NCBI GenBank assembly: GCA_963965975.1 | Contig: OZ014415.1 | Coordinates: 3,601,001 to 3,665,000 of the forward strand | Reading direction: 5' to 3' | Length of the DNA stretch: 64,000 nt | DNA from: Xestospongia bergquistia | Taxonomy: Eukaryota; Porifera; Demospongiae; Haplosclerida; Petrosiidae | In this document: positions 1 to 12,600 of the stretch, one piece after another | Numbering within the stretch: position 1 is the stretch's first letter | Layout: every line of letters starts with the position of its first letter | The notes under the pieces: model-generated | What the model saw: the letters and a program-made list of their open reading frames with translations, nothing else | What the model was told of the DNA's origin: nothing | Database searches by the model: none | Position numbers and translations under genes: made by a program

Positions 1-149
1 CATAATGAGCATACTCATTCATTGGTGAAGCTAATGATCCATATTGTTGTCTGTACTGATAATAAGCCATCTGTAGTATCCATATGTTCAGACACACAGC
101 ATAAAATCCAGGGTATTCAGTAATAGATGTACTAGGTGTGCTACTTTTG

Positions 150-329
150 CTAGCTACTTGTGGAATTTTCATCCGTCCAGGAAAGCTGAGTTAGTCGTTT
201 ATTATCCCCTTGGCCTAGTTCTTCATCAGAGTCAGATGATTCTCCACTTCTACCACTAGGCTCAAACTGATAAGGCTGTATTTGATCATCAATATTATAA
301 GAATCACAATCACGACACTCAAGCTCCAT
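150..329 (-). CDS. short acidic protein resembling the N-terminal part of P2RX7_C-like proteins
   Basis: A 59-codon frame runs from an ATG (327-329) to a TAG (150-152). It begins with a Cys-containing stretch (MELECRDCDSYN), then IQPYQFEP, then a Ser/Asp/Glu-rich run and NKRLTQLSW. A 'PYQFEP' motif, an acidic serine-rich linker and a 'RL..xxW' motif recall the start of the P2X7 C-terminal-like domain family, which is abundant in sponge and cnidarian genomes and often rides with transposons. The Cys/His-rich zinc part that normally follows is missing, so this is either a truncated copy or a first exon. Family assignment is by recall of the motif order and is tentative; function is unknown. Confidence 0.4.
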   Translation of the reverse strand: MELECRDCDSYNIDDQIQPYQFEPSGRSGESSDSDEELGQGDNKRLTQLSWTDENSTSS

Positions 330-861
330 TCAATCTGATCTGTTATGCCAACTAGCTACTTCCGTTACTACTATGACGTCACATATAGACACACCCTCAA
401 AAGGAATTATGGAAGTACAACCTGGAATTTAAGTATTTTGCCTTCTTCATTTCTGAAACAAAACAATTTAACTAGATAACAAAAACAGTATGACAAAAAT
501 TAATTTCCCTAGAGAGACAGAAAATAGAGGAATGATGAAATGAAACAGATGATCTTAGATCTTCTATAGACACTAAAGAAACAGCAAGATCCTAAGACTG
601 TGATAAACAAATGCAATCTATCACTGTTGTTGTATTATTTTATCAACTACTTGCCTGTTCCATATATACAGCTTATTAGTTGAAAGTCAGTCATTTGTTC
701 GCTTTAAAAAGTAAAAAAAAAAACGTTGCATACAACTCTCTTCTTTTAGTAAATGTTAATATACCTCCGGTTGCATCTGTTCATCTGTGACTATACAATA
801 TTGACACCTGCGAAATGCAGATAACAGTGCCTTATATCCACCCACAGTCCAAGCAGCCAAG
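330..861. other. no gene seen
   Basis: AT-rich sequence with a short A-run near 711-723. I see no open frame or RNA gene. A 12-base word at 835-846 recurs inverted at 1270-1281, bracketing the next reading frame. Confidence 0.6.
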
Positions 862-1266
862 TTGTCAGCTGAAAACACAGTCACAGTTCCTCGAAAGAAG
901 ACATTGTGTCCATCAAAAGTGAAACGTAAACCCTGCAGGACTCCTAATCCTTCAGTAAACTGTTCAAGATTTAATAATATAAATTTGCACTTTAAACTAC
1001 ATTTAGACAGTCAGATGTGGTGCCTTGGAAGATTTCTTCCACTGTTGATTGGTGATTTAGCTGAAGAAGAAAATCCTTATTGGGAAAATTACTTGGCACA
1101 TGCTGACATTATAGATGAAGTTTTCGCACCTGTTACAAGTGTAGACATAACTGAATACACAGCAATGATGATTGAAGACTTTCTCCATGACTTTAAGGAA
1201 CTCTACCCAAAGTGGCGACTTAATTTCCACTACAAAGTTGTGATTAACCTTTTATCCACGAAATAA
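862..1266 (+). pseudogene. fragment of a transposase-domain-like protein
   Basis: The 134-codon frame has one recognisable block from about residue 55 on: LGRFLPLLIGDL, then WENYLAHADIIDEVFAPV, then a DFLHDFKELYP segment. That order (FLPLLIGD ... W..YL...DI.D..FAP ... LI..F...F.ELYP ... H.K) matches a block found in many uncharacterised, transposon-associated invertebrate proteins, where it is followed by a conserved 'HY..H' region. Here the frame stops soon after 'LNFHYK', so only a fragment is left. The first 50 residues are basic and show no family signal. No partner gene is adjacent. It may be a dead piece of a DNA transposon or of a domesticated relative; confidence in the family is moderate and in activity very low. 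Confidence 0.4.
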
Positions 1267-1457
1267 ATGTGTGGGTGGATACTATTTGCCAGCTTGGATG
1301 AGATGGTCTGACAGAATAATAATTATATTTGCAAATTACCAAGTAGTGCATTTTTGGTGTGAGTAGTCTGTTTGTTGTGATTGGATGTATTAGTGATGTT
1401 CACTATAGGGCGCCGTTTGTGTCAAAATTGGAAAATTTTCATGATATAATAAATAAT

Positions 1458-2048
1458 ACGGAAGCCTCAGACGGACATTCCAATTCCTATTTCCAATTTC
1501 AATTAAACAGGGTTATACGGAGTTTGAATGTCCGTTCTCGGCTTCCCTAAATAATAGACCTACAATATACAACCAAAATCAGGGACCTAACCCAACTGGA
1601 AACATCTCGCTGGCGCTCGATTCTAAGAGACGGCTCGTGGTACTCGCGCTTTCCACGTTTTATTAAGTAACAAGAAAAGCCTAGAATGCCACAAATGCCA
1701 AAAATTGAAATAAGAATTAGAAATTGGAATTCAGTAACTGGTCGTTAATTGGGATTTTTAAATGCGCCAACGTTCGCGGAAGAAATAAGAAATATAGGAA
1801 TTGGAATGTCCGTCTGCGGCTTCCGAAGTCATTAATAATGACTTCGGAAGCCGCAGACGGACATTCCTATATCAATATAAGGGGATTATACGGATTTTTA
1901 ATGTCTGTCCTCGACTTTCCTAAATAATAGACCAACAATATACAGCCAAAGTCAGACACCCAACCAAACTGGAAACATCTCCCTGACACTCGATTCTAAG
2001 AGACGGATCGTGGTACTCGCGCTCCGCGTTTTATTAAGTAACAAGAAA
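1458..2048 (+). repeat. direct repeat of about 200 bp, two copies (1458-1676 and 1846-2048)
   Basis: Both copies start with a GGAAGCC...CAGACGGACATTCC word. They share CTAAATAATAGACC, AACTGGAAACATCTC, CTCGATTCTAAGAGACGG and GTTTTATTAAGTAACAAG in the same order and spacing, with scattered substitutions. They form the two halves of the interior of the foldback element. Confidence 0.7.
1803..1867. repeat. perfect 31-bp-arm hairpin with 3-base loop
   Basis: Bases 1803-1833 are the exact reverse complement of 1837-1867, separated by AAT. The arms contain GTCCGTCTGCGGCTTCCGAA. The hairpin sits at the junction of the two internal direct repeats, as expected for a head-to-head join or a foldback transposon centre. 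Confidence 0.9.
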
Positions 2049-2197
2049 AAGTAAATCATAACATGTTAAATGTACCATTGAATGCATTTAATTTTGACAC
2101 AAAAGGCGCTATAAATATCAACAATAATTTGATAAATAATGACTTATTTATTATATCATGAAAAGTTTTCAATTTTGACACAAACGGCGCCCCATAG

Positions 2198-2325
2198 CTC
2201 ACTACATGTTTGGTGAACGTCACTACATGAGTAGCGAAATTTTCACTACACTGCTTCACTACTATGTAGTGACAGAACTTTGTGGTGATGTTCACCACAA
2301 AGGTAGCGACCATCACTATTTAGTT
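2198..2325. repeat. cluster of degenerate TCACTAC words
   Basis: Right next to the foldback element, TCACTAC or its inverse GTAGTGA recurs at least six times in about 120 bases (for example GTCACTACATG, TTCACTACACTG, ACTATGTAGTGAC), plus GGTGATGTTCACC. The words can pair with each other in many ways. The 11-base word GTGATGTTCAC in this stretch also lies just outside the left end of the foldback element near 1393-1403. Confidence 0.5.
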
Positions 2326-2699
2326 TTTACAGTGTGCACTATTTATGAGTATCCTGGTATTAATCAGGTGTGAATGAAGTGTGCATATCCTTTTAAGAGA
2401 GTATATCTTTTATTTTAATTTTCTTTTACATGTTAGGAATGAAACGAATCTCAAATAAAGGTATCATCACTTTTCCCTTCTATACTGATAGCTATCCCAT
2501 AAAAATTGTTAATTATCTTTAGGAAATATTCTCCTGTTTAAAAGAAAGGTTTTTCATTATTACTTTCTTGGGTTTGTTTTTCAAATTTCGATACAATTAT
2601 TATTTACTTAACCACATATATCACACTCTTCACAAGTTAATATTATAGTACTCAGGTCATCAATTCATCAACTTGTTGAAAGCAGGGTGATTAAGTAAA

Positions 2700-3430
2700 T
2701 CATTGTACTACACTGCTGGCATAACAGTTATCAACTACGTTTTGGCGATCCAACAGGTTTACTGCTTGGAAATTTTCTAAAAACATATTCATGAATCCTC
2801 CATCTTTATTTCTCATTCGATCATGTCCTGGTTCACTTACTAAACACTTAAAAGTACCGTTTTGTCTACTGATAAAAATTATTATAAAAGATCAAATTGT
2901 ACATGGAATGATTAACAAAAGCCTATTATATATCACGTTTGAATGAGAATGCCACCCTTTGAGATGGTAATTAGTTCTGAATGAGTCATTTTTGTAAACG
3001 TTTCAATGTCAAAGTGTAATACCAATCAACAATGTGTCTTCAAAGTAATGGAAGAAGTAGTTAATGCCATGCACTTTTGTTTTAATGCCATAAGGCAGGC
3101 AATACAAACATACTGGACTCAACATACTGGACTGGTACAAAGGTCAGTGCTGCTGTTCTTAGAAAGCGATTGACTGCCATGTGGTTTCATAACAGCAAGA
3201 TTTTTTCAAAATATTGTATAGATTCCTAAGTCCTCTTTCCCATGCAATATGGTCTCTAATTAAAGATAACACTTAATTTATTGTAACAATATTAGCTATC
3301 ATTTACATACAGGATGATACAGCAATACTGGGCAGCTAAAATTAACAGCTATGCTGCCAGATTCCTACCATCAATTGTTGCTGATCCACCAAGATACTCA
3401 AGAATTCTAATGATACAATTATAGAGTGTT
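2700..3430 (-). CDS. possible last exons of an unidentified gene
   Basis: On the minus strand a 55-codon frame at 2700-2868 follows an AG acceptor (TTTTATCAG) and ends with a TGA. It contains GHDRMRNKDGGFMNMFLENF and NLLDRQNVVDNCY, which look like ordinary protein. Upstream, at about 3150-3275, a second open piece after an AG reads DHIAWERGLRNLYNILKK. At about 3390-3415 a third reads RILEYLGGSATIDG before a GTAGGA donor. The amino-acid composition and splice-like borders suggest real exons. I do not recognise the family and could not confirm that the phases join, so this may be a decayed gene. Confidence 0.25.
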
Positions 3431-6400
3431 TGTATTTCATTCCTCAACTTTAATTTACTCTTAAATTTGTTACCTATGTCAGCAAAATTTCTTGCTTCTC
3501 ATAACATACTCAGATAATCTATATATTTACATGAAAAAGGGATAAGCTCTACGCTCTTTCTCTTTATTTACATGACCCTATAGAATTTTGTCTTTATGAT
3601 AGCTTTGGGATATTTCTTTTTTATGGACATATGGCAGACGTTTTAAGTGCTATTATGGCAGTAGAAACTCATTGCTATCTTGTCAGCTACAGTTAACTTT
3701 AAAAAGAAGCTTTAAAGAAATCTTATCAAATTCATATGTATACACAGTAAGGATCTCTCTAATTAATACATAATTCAAATCGTGTCTATTATATTGCTCA
3801 TATAGACATCACTACTGTGCCTAGTAATCTGAAAGTATTCTGAATTGCTTCTGTATGCATGACTGAGAATTATATGGATGTTATCTGAAAATATTCTGAT
3901 TCATATATTAATGTCATCTTCTTTTTTGTACACCAATATATATAAACATTATCTGAAAATATATATTGCTCTAAAATGCTTCTGAATGTGAAATTGTATA
4001 TAATATATACCATTGGTTAATAAATAATGTGAAACAGTCTAAAATGTGAACAAAATAAGTACTATATAGAAATAAGTGTCAAGTTAATGTGTCAATTAAA
4101 CTCTAGGTATTTTCTGCTAGGTTTCTTTTGTCTTTACCATTGACTTGACGTTTTTGAAAAATGGTACATTTTGGAAAATCTTTCCCTTTTCCATAGAAAG
4201 ACATCTCCTTCCTAAACAATGAAATGACTGCAATGACTTGTTTAACTGCCTGTACTTATTACCTCTAACTGGTCAAAGCTGGACTTCTTTTGACCAATAA
4301 CTGAAGAAACGGAAGCTGGAAGATAACTCTGGAATTTACTCCATAAGATGGCAATCAAGCTTGATATTTGCACATATCTATGAAGAACACACAGTGTGAT
4401 AAGAACAATTACAATAGCTTTACCACCACTAGAGGATATGTAAGTACCAGTAGCCAGTTTTGTCATTTTTGTATGAAATTAAGACTGATTGTTTATGTTA
4501 GAATATTTATTACACGTTAATGAAAGACCATTATTTCTAATGTACCCTTCTTTAATGTCAAAAGCACTTAGACATGACTAAAGGATGATTTACATCTTAA
4601 AAGTAGCAGTGGAATATGTTAAAGTACTTGTGATGATTGTTTTTGACTAAGTCTTCTATATCTAACTAAACATATAAAGATTATCAAGTACTTACACCGC
4701 AAGGTAATACTCAAATTCATTCCATTAATAGACTGTATTTGAGTATTATACTGTCATACACACACACACACATAATATATTATGTATGTTATGTGGTTCC
4801 ATCAAAGTTTCCAGTCCATGAGAACATTGCCTCAACTTAGAGGAACTTAAAATTAGACATTAATTATGATTATGACTGATATTAAAATATTCTTGGTTCA
4901 ATGTTAAGCATTTTGTTAAGTGTTACGATTATAGACATTGTAAAGGTGAGTTTCAAACAATGTATACATAAGCGAAGAAAACGCGTACCTAAAGAAACTG
5001 TATATAATCACACTCAATAACATTCTGTAAAAAGTTAATAAACTCCAAAAAAGGCATAATAAATGAAACATAGTATATTGCTAACATAATAATAAGATGA
5101 TAATTATACATATGATTTATAGTATGACAAACTCTAAAGTAAAGTAAACATTTATAACTTAGCTTTAATATTGTTAACAGTATCTTTGATCATCTTCCTT
5201 TAGATGTACAGCTTTAGTAGATAAATTCATATTTTAAGTTTATGCCTCTTGTCATCTTAACAAACCTGATGTTAACTGTGAAATTCTTTGTGACTTTTCT
5301 TTGTAAGCAGTTAATAAACCTGCATAAAAATAAGTATACAATTACATTCCACCCTGCCTACTTATATAATTATATGGAAAAAACAGGGAATAAAGAAATA
5401 TTACTATTCCAGATCATTAGACTTACTGTTTTATATAGGACAATTTTAGGTATATTGACCATCATTAGCAGCAGTCAATAGTTAAAGGAATTTGCAGCTG
5501 TTCTTTAAAGTTACTAGAATTAGGATCAGCAACTATTACCACAAGAATATAAGGAGGATTAGGACTCTGATTCATTAACTAGTCATCATCTCTCCTGCTA
5601 CTACATGTATCATTAGTCAATCAAAACAATTTTATCTAATATTACTGGTTAACTCACCAATTAGGGTATATGTGGAGAGGTTGCAATTTTTAACCTTTGA
5701 TCTTGACACCACCAGGGAACCCTGATAGTTTCTTTATCGCATGCTCTTTCTCCTAATTCATCCTGTTCACTTGAAGACTCTAATTTGTGGCAAAACAAAA
5801 TTTAAAGTTAGAATTTTTTATTCCACAGTCATCATGATCAACAGATGTCAATTCTAACACACTAAAGTATATAATAGTTATAGTTGAATGTATAAATTAC
5901 TCAGATTTTCATTGCCCTAGAGTACTTTTCATAGTCCATGTTCTGGTATCAATACTCTCCAAAGTAATACACATGTAACCACAACAATAATTAAATGGAC
6001 TAGCTTTTTCTAGTGGAAAGTATAGTTATTGTTTTACCATGTACTTGAACAATTCTGGGTTGATACAGTTTGGACTGAACTAAAAATACTGCTAACTATT
6101 AACAGACCATCACAAGCTAATGACCAACCTCAAACACAAAACCATACTTACAATATATTACACAACAACAACGTCATCGTAGTCTGTCAGGACATCATGC
6201 ATCTCTAACAGAAAAGGTCTACAAAAGCCTCACAAAGAATCTCACAAAACTCAGGCCAAGCTTGTTGAGTTAAAGTTAACACATGTGCTATGAATTAAAC
6301 AATAGTTAACATGACATGCATGCATAGGTGGCTTTAGCAAGCATATAAAATGATTTGTTGCACTGTATTCCAATGCAATTTTATTTTTCATGTTACATTT

Positions 6401-6618
6401 TATCTGAAATTATTTGGAAACCGAACTTGCTTGTATGAGGGATTATTTTTACTTTCAAAGAAACACTTTAAATGGAAAAGTTGTATAATTATTTCCACTT
6501 ACAAAAAAAGTAATAGAATTAAAAAGTAAAACAGGCTGCATGTTAAATTATAAACTTTCAGTGTTATATAATATAACTATTTCTGTCATTAATTTAAGCT
6601 TAAAAGTATAATTTATCC
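3431..6618. other. AT-rich intergenic DNA
   Basis: No gene could be supported. There is a short (CA)n run at 4758-4772. A 74-codon minus-strand frame at 4242-4466 contains a hydrophobic stretch but matches nothing I know. Expression data would be needed to find exons here. Confidence 0.5.
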
Positions 6619-9600
6619 TCACAGCTGTTTTTTAATTACTTTATCAATTAGTTCAAAAATCTTCTCAGCACAATCAGCTGCCACAATGGCCTGGTTTGGT
6701 TTATAGATATCAACAGGAGCTGTTGGACATGGATAGCGATTAGGGAACCGAGTTTCAAGATAGAAAGACTCCATGGAAGCAGCAAGTTGGGGTAGTGCAG
6801 TTAACTGACCTGGTTTAACAGAGGACAGTGCTCGTGCATGACTTGTAAGGTTATGTGTCTTTAAACTTTCACTGTTAGAATTAATTCCAATTAGTGCATA
6901 CATACCAGCCTTTAGGGCCTTTTCAACTACTTCATGTGCCATAAACATAACTTGACATGATATGGATTTGTGGTAAACTTCATTTCTGAGAATAATCATA
7001 GCTTCCAAATCAGAACTAGTTTGACGTAACCATCGTTCTGCTTCTACTTCATTTGGTGTAGGGTGAAGGTGTTTATTCCACTTTGTACCTCTACCAACTC
7101 GAGATGAACAAAATGACTTTTCTCCTCTACTAGTAGTTTGTCTAGGTATATTGTTGTCCCATGCTCCATAATGTTTTCGCCAGCTAGACTGTAAATTGTC
7201 ATTTGGAGATATTTCATCATCAGGTTCTTCTAATGACAGTCCTGCTTCCAATCTGTCAATTTGCCTGAGCATAAACTTAAATGCCTCTTCAAAGAGATCC
7301 TTATCATTTGGATTAACTTTGTCTGGATGGTATTTCATGTACATTCTTCGTATTGCTTTCTTCTTCTCTTCTATTGTTGTCAACTTCCATATTAATAACA
7401 ATTCTTTACAAATTATTCGTTTCAGGTCTTTTAATCTTTTGCTGTCATTAGCCTGCTGAAGGGCAGCAGTGGCACTATTTATTGGAACTAACTCAGTTCC
7501 TTCTCCTTCACCTTCAATATCTTTGACTATAAACTTGTAAATATCAAGAGCAGATACCACTTTACCTTCTTCATCCTGCTCATTGTAAGCAATGACATAC
7601 CTTTTCATTAATGGGTCAACTGAATCGTCATCAGATTGTGATGATTGCACAGGATATAGAACTATAGCCCATACTAAGTAATTCTCTTCCACTTCATACC
7701 CAATTAATTCTTGTGGACGATATATATGATTAATATCACTGTCCAACATTGCAATGAGCTGAAGTGGAATAGACTGACCAATTTTTGGAAGATAATCATC
7801 ATCAAGTTCATCTTCATGAAACTCTGGGCCTTCAATGGCTCTAGATAATGATTGGAGGTCTTCTGTGCTCTGTACAACCAAGAAGTCTGATGCTAATATT
7901 GGTCTAAACTCAAAAAATATCAAAGGGTTGATATTGAGCAAGCGTCCAACCTCAATACAAAGAGATTGTGCAACATCTTTCCAAAGTGATGGGCTAGGTG
8001 TAGATTTGTTATTTACATACATAGTGTACTTATCACATTCTTTTTGGAGGGAGTAATCTACCGCAATTGTTCCAATACACACCTCCTGTTCACGTAATAT
8101 CACTCTAACTTGTAGTCCACTGATAACAATAACTTCCATTTCTTTGAGTATTGTCAAAAGACTTTCTGTAAAGGGTATAGCCTGTTTTACAAGGGAAGAA
8201 GCACATTTTACTAGAAATTGGGGCATAAGACTAATGAATTTGGGACATATCTGTTTCAACTTTTTCAAATGTTGTGAAAGATGACTATCTTGATCACTTT
8301 GATTACAAATGATGAGTTGTTCTATGCAAAGAAGTGATAAACCTTTTGGTCGAACTTCTTTTGGCAGTCTTAAACACACGTCTTTTTCATGCAGTCTATT
8401 AATAGAAGTTATGTGGGCAAGAGTACTGCTTGTGGTTTGGGAAATGCCTGGTGGAATTTTGAACATACCGAAAGACGTATCAGTCAAATTGAACTTTCTT
8501 ACTTCCTTGCTTTTAAATCTGCTACTATCAACAAAAAGAACACAAGATGATTCGATAAGCTTCCAACTGTGAGCATCAATTTGAACTGGAAGATACAAAG
8601 GTTGAAGTTGTTGTGATGCTCTTATCTTGTCATCATGTTTGATGTCATGAGGTAAAAGATCAGCTAATTTGTAGACTATACTTCGTAGTAGCGCTATGTC
8701 ATTTGGATGTACAATAGTTCTTTTAAATAAAGATTGCATCATTTCTAATACGAATTGAATGTGTATTAACTCAAGGTCATTACATACTCCCATTATTTCC
8801 AAAGTATCACGTAGCCTATTTAGACAACATGGTAAAGAATGGATATATGGAGCAAAATCTTTAGCATCAGATGATGACAATCGTTGGACAACTTGTATTG
8901 GCTTTACTAACACTGGTCTTTTGATGACATTATTACCTTCAGCTAAAGGCTCAGCAGATACTGGAACACATGCTATTCTAGTCAGCTGTTGTAAAATATT
9001 TTCAGCTTTGTGTTCCTGTAAATACTCAATAACATCAACAATTATATCAACAAGATCAGCTCTATTATTACCATCAGTTGAGACATAATCAGGGTTATAT
9101 GTTGAGAATAATTGAAAGTTAGATAGGCCAGTATTTGATATATTGATGAGATTCTGGTGAACATCATTTACACTTGGTGTAGTGAGTACACCAAGATGTT
9201 CTAAAGAATTGTTTTCGTCTATAAAAGTTGTGAGTTTTGGAAGACATACCACTGGTTTCACAGTCCACACTAGAGAGGCACGGTCGTATACAACAGCTTG
9301 ATTGAATTTAGTAAGACCTATGTCCAGATGAGATAAACTCTGTGGAGGTTGGTAAGCTGCTTTAATCCATGTAAAGGCATTAAGTTTGGCTACTTTTACA
9401 AAACATATGTCTCCTATCTGAGACAAATAGTAAGGTGTCTTGTGCCATTCTTCTGCCTCTTTTGAAAACAAATAATCAAGAAGTACATCTGATGCTTTCT
9501 CTAAAGATATGAGTTTAGAGGTAGATAAAGAATTAGCAAAATCAACAAACTCTTCAAACGTCACTGTAGTACGAAGCCCAAGGTCACGAAAAAAAGGTAA

Positions 9601-12600
9601 CCATGAGTCATCTTTGTATTCTTCATTAAGGAACAAAAAATTTTTAGAAAAAATAGTGAAGATTTCCACATTGTGATCACAGAAGCTACTAACAGTTAAG
9701 AGTTCATTACTATTGCAAGAGGCAGGCAAACATTTGAGAGATTTTAATTCAGTTATAAATTGTGCAGCCAGTAATCCTCTTTCATTGCTGCGTTTTGCAT
9801 CGTGTTTAACATCATCAAAGAGGTAATCTCTGATATATTCCAGATGTTGCTTTCTTTCATTGTATGTTAACTTGGAGAAACAAGGAAATATAAGAAGAGA
9901 ATAAATTTTTCTTTCATCTTCAATGGAGCCTAAGAACATAAAGTTTGAATTACATAACAATCTCCAAGAACCATGTCTCTCAAGGAAAATGACATTTGTA
10001 ACCAAAGCCCATTTTTCATATCCTGCAATGCAAAAACTTTCTGAAGGCCACAAGTAGACACTCTTACCAAGAAGTGTAGTTAGTTCTCCTACGACTGTCT
10101 GAAAAATTGGCAAAGATTTGACTTGCTTCATTACATTTGGGTTGTGTCTAAAGTTAGTTCGACTCAAATAGTTCATAAGATTATCTATATCTGAATTAGA
10201 TAGATTAATTTTAGTGAGAAAACTATCTTGAAAATGTTTCATGTATAAAATAGCTAAGACTTTGTCATATTCTGTTAATTCTGGACAAAACTGTTTGGCA
10301 TCTTCATGTACAGTTTCATCAAGTAATGGTATACTGAGATGAGTTAACAGTTGATAAATTATATCATCACTGTTTGCCATTCTCACTGGTATAACTGGAG
10401 AGTTAGCTTGATATAGACATTGATTTGTAGCTGGAAGGAGTGCCCACTTATTGAATATAGTTTCCTTATAAGGACTAAAGTTTCGATCATTGATAATACA
10501 ATCCCATATCACTTTCAAATCACTCTTTGATAAGATACACCAGTTTGTGTTATCCACCTGTGGATCATTAAGTTGAGATGAGAGATTTTCCAATAGTATT
10601 TCATTTACTTTGTGGAAATCAACATTATTAATGGTTGCAAAGTAAGAGGTTGACATATTGAGAGTTAGTAATGCTGGATGTAGAAACCTACTTAAGCTAT
10701 TGGTAAAGAGCTGTGTGAATTCACTACATAGTACTACGTTGCCTTCTTCAAATTGTCTAAGGTAACCATCTGCCGTTAGCAACAGTGGGTAGGTAAATGG
10801 AGAACTAGGAAATTCATACACTAATTTATCTTGTACTTTCTTAGGTTTTTCTAATAGATATTGTAGAAAGATAATAAATGTTTCAATAGATTCAAAAGGA
10901 GTGTCTTTTATATATGATGGACAACCTTTTGAGAGAATCTGTGTATGAAACTTATTATAAAAATTAAAGACTTGCTCATGTTTGGCTATCAATGGTTTAA
11001 ACTCTTTAAAATGTTTGTAGAGATCGTTCGGGGCACATGTTAAAATCATGCCAAGTTTTCTTAACACTGGTCTGATATCTTTATCCTTTGGTTTAAAGTA
11101 AGCCTGATGAAATGGGTCATTGTCGTTGTGGAGACAATGCCATTCCCCTCTAATAACTCTTCCTTTTTCATCACTTGTATACACTTCTGATATAAGAACT
11201 GCAGTGTTTTTGGTCCATAAATTTGTAAAAACTAATTTGGCCAATGTTAGCCAAGTAGAACGAAGACCTGTTATCATAGACTCCCTTTCATGTCTAGATA
11301 CCAATAACTCTGATGATTTTAGAGCCATCCAATATGGGAAGAGACTATAGTACCAATTCACTGTTTCATAAAATTGTTGAGGACAACTGTAACCTTCTAT
11401 TTTGACTATATGGTTTCTTGCTTCATTTAGGAAGTGAACATAAGAAGATGCTATTGCTTCAATGAGTGCATTATTCCACCTCATTTTACTGTCTTCATTA
11501 TCACTGCTCCAGAGAGAACGACGATTAGTACTAAGAACAAACTGACCATTAATATGAACTGGAAGATTAGACTCAATTGGTAAAGGAAGAAAACAAAATA
11601 TCTTGGAATGAAAGAATGAAGAAGGTTTTAAAGGTACTGCTATACCATGTTTTGGCAATACTTGCTTTATAAATTGCCAATTTTGTTTGACGTTATTTAA
11701 ATCTCCCACTCCTTGTTGAATTAGCCACTCACTCTTTGTCTGAATGAAAGGATCATGACTTGATGGTGACAATTCTACCATGCTCTTATCTATCTTGCTA
11801 GAAACTGTCAGTGTATATGTCACCACATGTGGCTCATATGACTCTTTAAATCGACTTAAATGAGACTGATAGCCACCGCGACTAACCAAAGAATGCTCAT
11901 TCATAGAAACAATGTAACTAGTTCTAAGTTTGAAACTGCTCTTATGTTCATTACTAATGACATAGAACTCAAACTGAGTGATGTGGTTAAGGAAAAGAAG
12001 AGCATCTTCAATTTGAGGTATCCAATTCTTCAAGTTTTCTTCCATTACAACATCTGTGAGTGGTTCACTTGACACCTTATGTTCTATAATCTCTGAGTTC
12101 ATAATTTGTTCTTTTGTTGATCTTAATGGAAACCGAAAGAGAGAACCTCCTCTAAGATACAAAGGATGATTTGGTAGGCGATCTATCAAATATGTACTTC
12201 GAAGGTCAGACATATTAGTCCAAAAGTTACTGTCTACATCATATCGTCTTCCAGGACATAACTTGTCAGATCCAGGAACATAACGACAATGAGGATCAAA
12301 CACACAAAGTATGTTACCTCGTGTTAAGAAACTAGGACAATCTGTTACATGATATACCACATTAAAACCAATACCAAACTGACCAATGGATTTAGTGTCA
12401 CTTCGTTTTGACCCAAGACCTAATTTTTGTATGCCCTGTAGATCTTCATCTGAGAAGTCTTTGTCATTCCAGATCAATAGTGCAGGACCTTGGATATCTC
12501 CCCATTCTCGGGAAGGTATATGACGTTCCCCATGTTTTCTCTTGTCAAGTATGACACACATTTTTGTAGCCTTAGCATCATCAGCATTTTGTAATAGCTC

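Larger units (their letters stand above)
1403..2197. mobile_element. foldback/MITE-like element with about 54-bp terminal inverted repeats
   Basis: The left end (1403-1456) and the right end (2144-2197) are inverted copies of each other and both carry GGCGCCGTTTGTGTCAAAATT at the outside, with a few mismatches. A degenerate third copy of the end sequence lies at about 2082-2116, so one element may have inserted into, or been partly duplicated within, another. Between the ends are a direct repeat and a perfect hairpin (separate entries). No transposase frame is present, so the element would be non-autonomous. No clean target-site duplication is visible. Confidence 0.7.

Noticed and set aside
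835-1281. 12-base inverted repeat as ends of a mobile element around the 862-1266 frame
   Set aside because: The repeats are too short, there is no target duplication, and matching does not extend beyond 12 bases.
4242-4466. Small membrane protein on the minus strand
   Set aside because: One hydrophobic run in an isolated 74-codon frame is expected by chance here.
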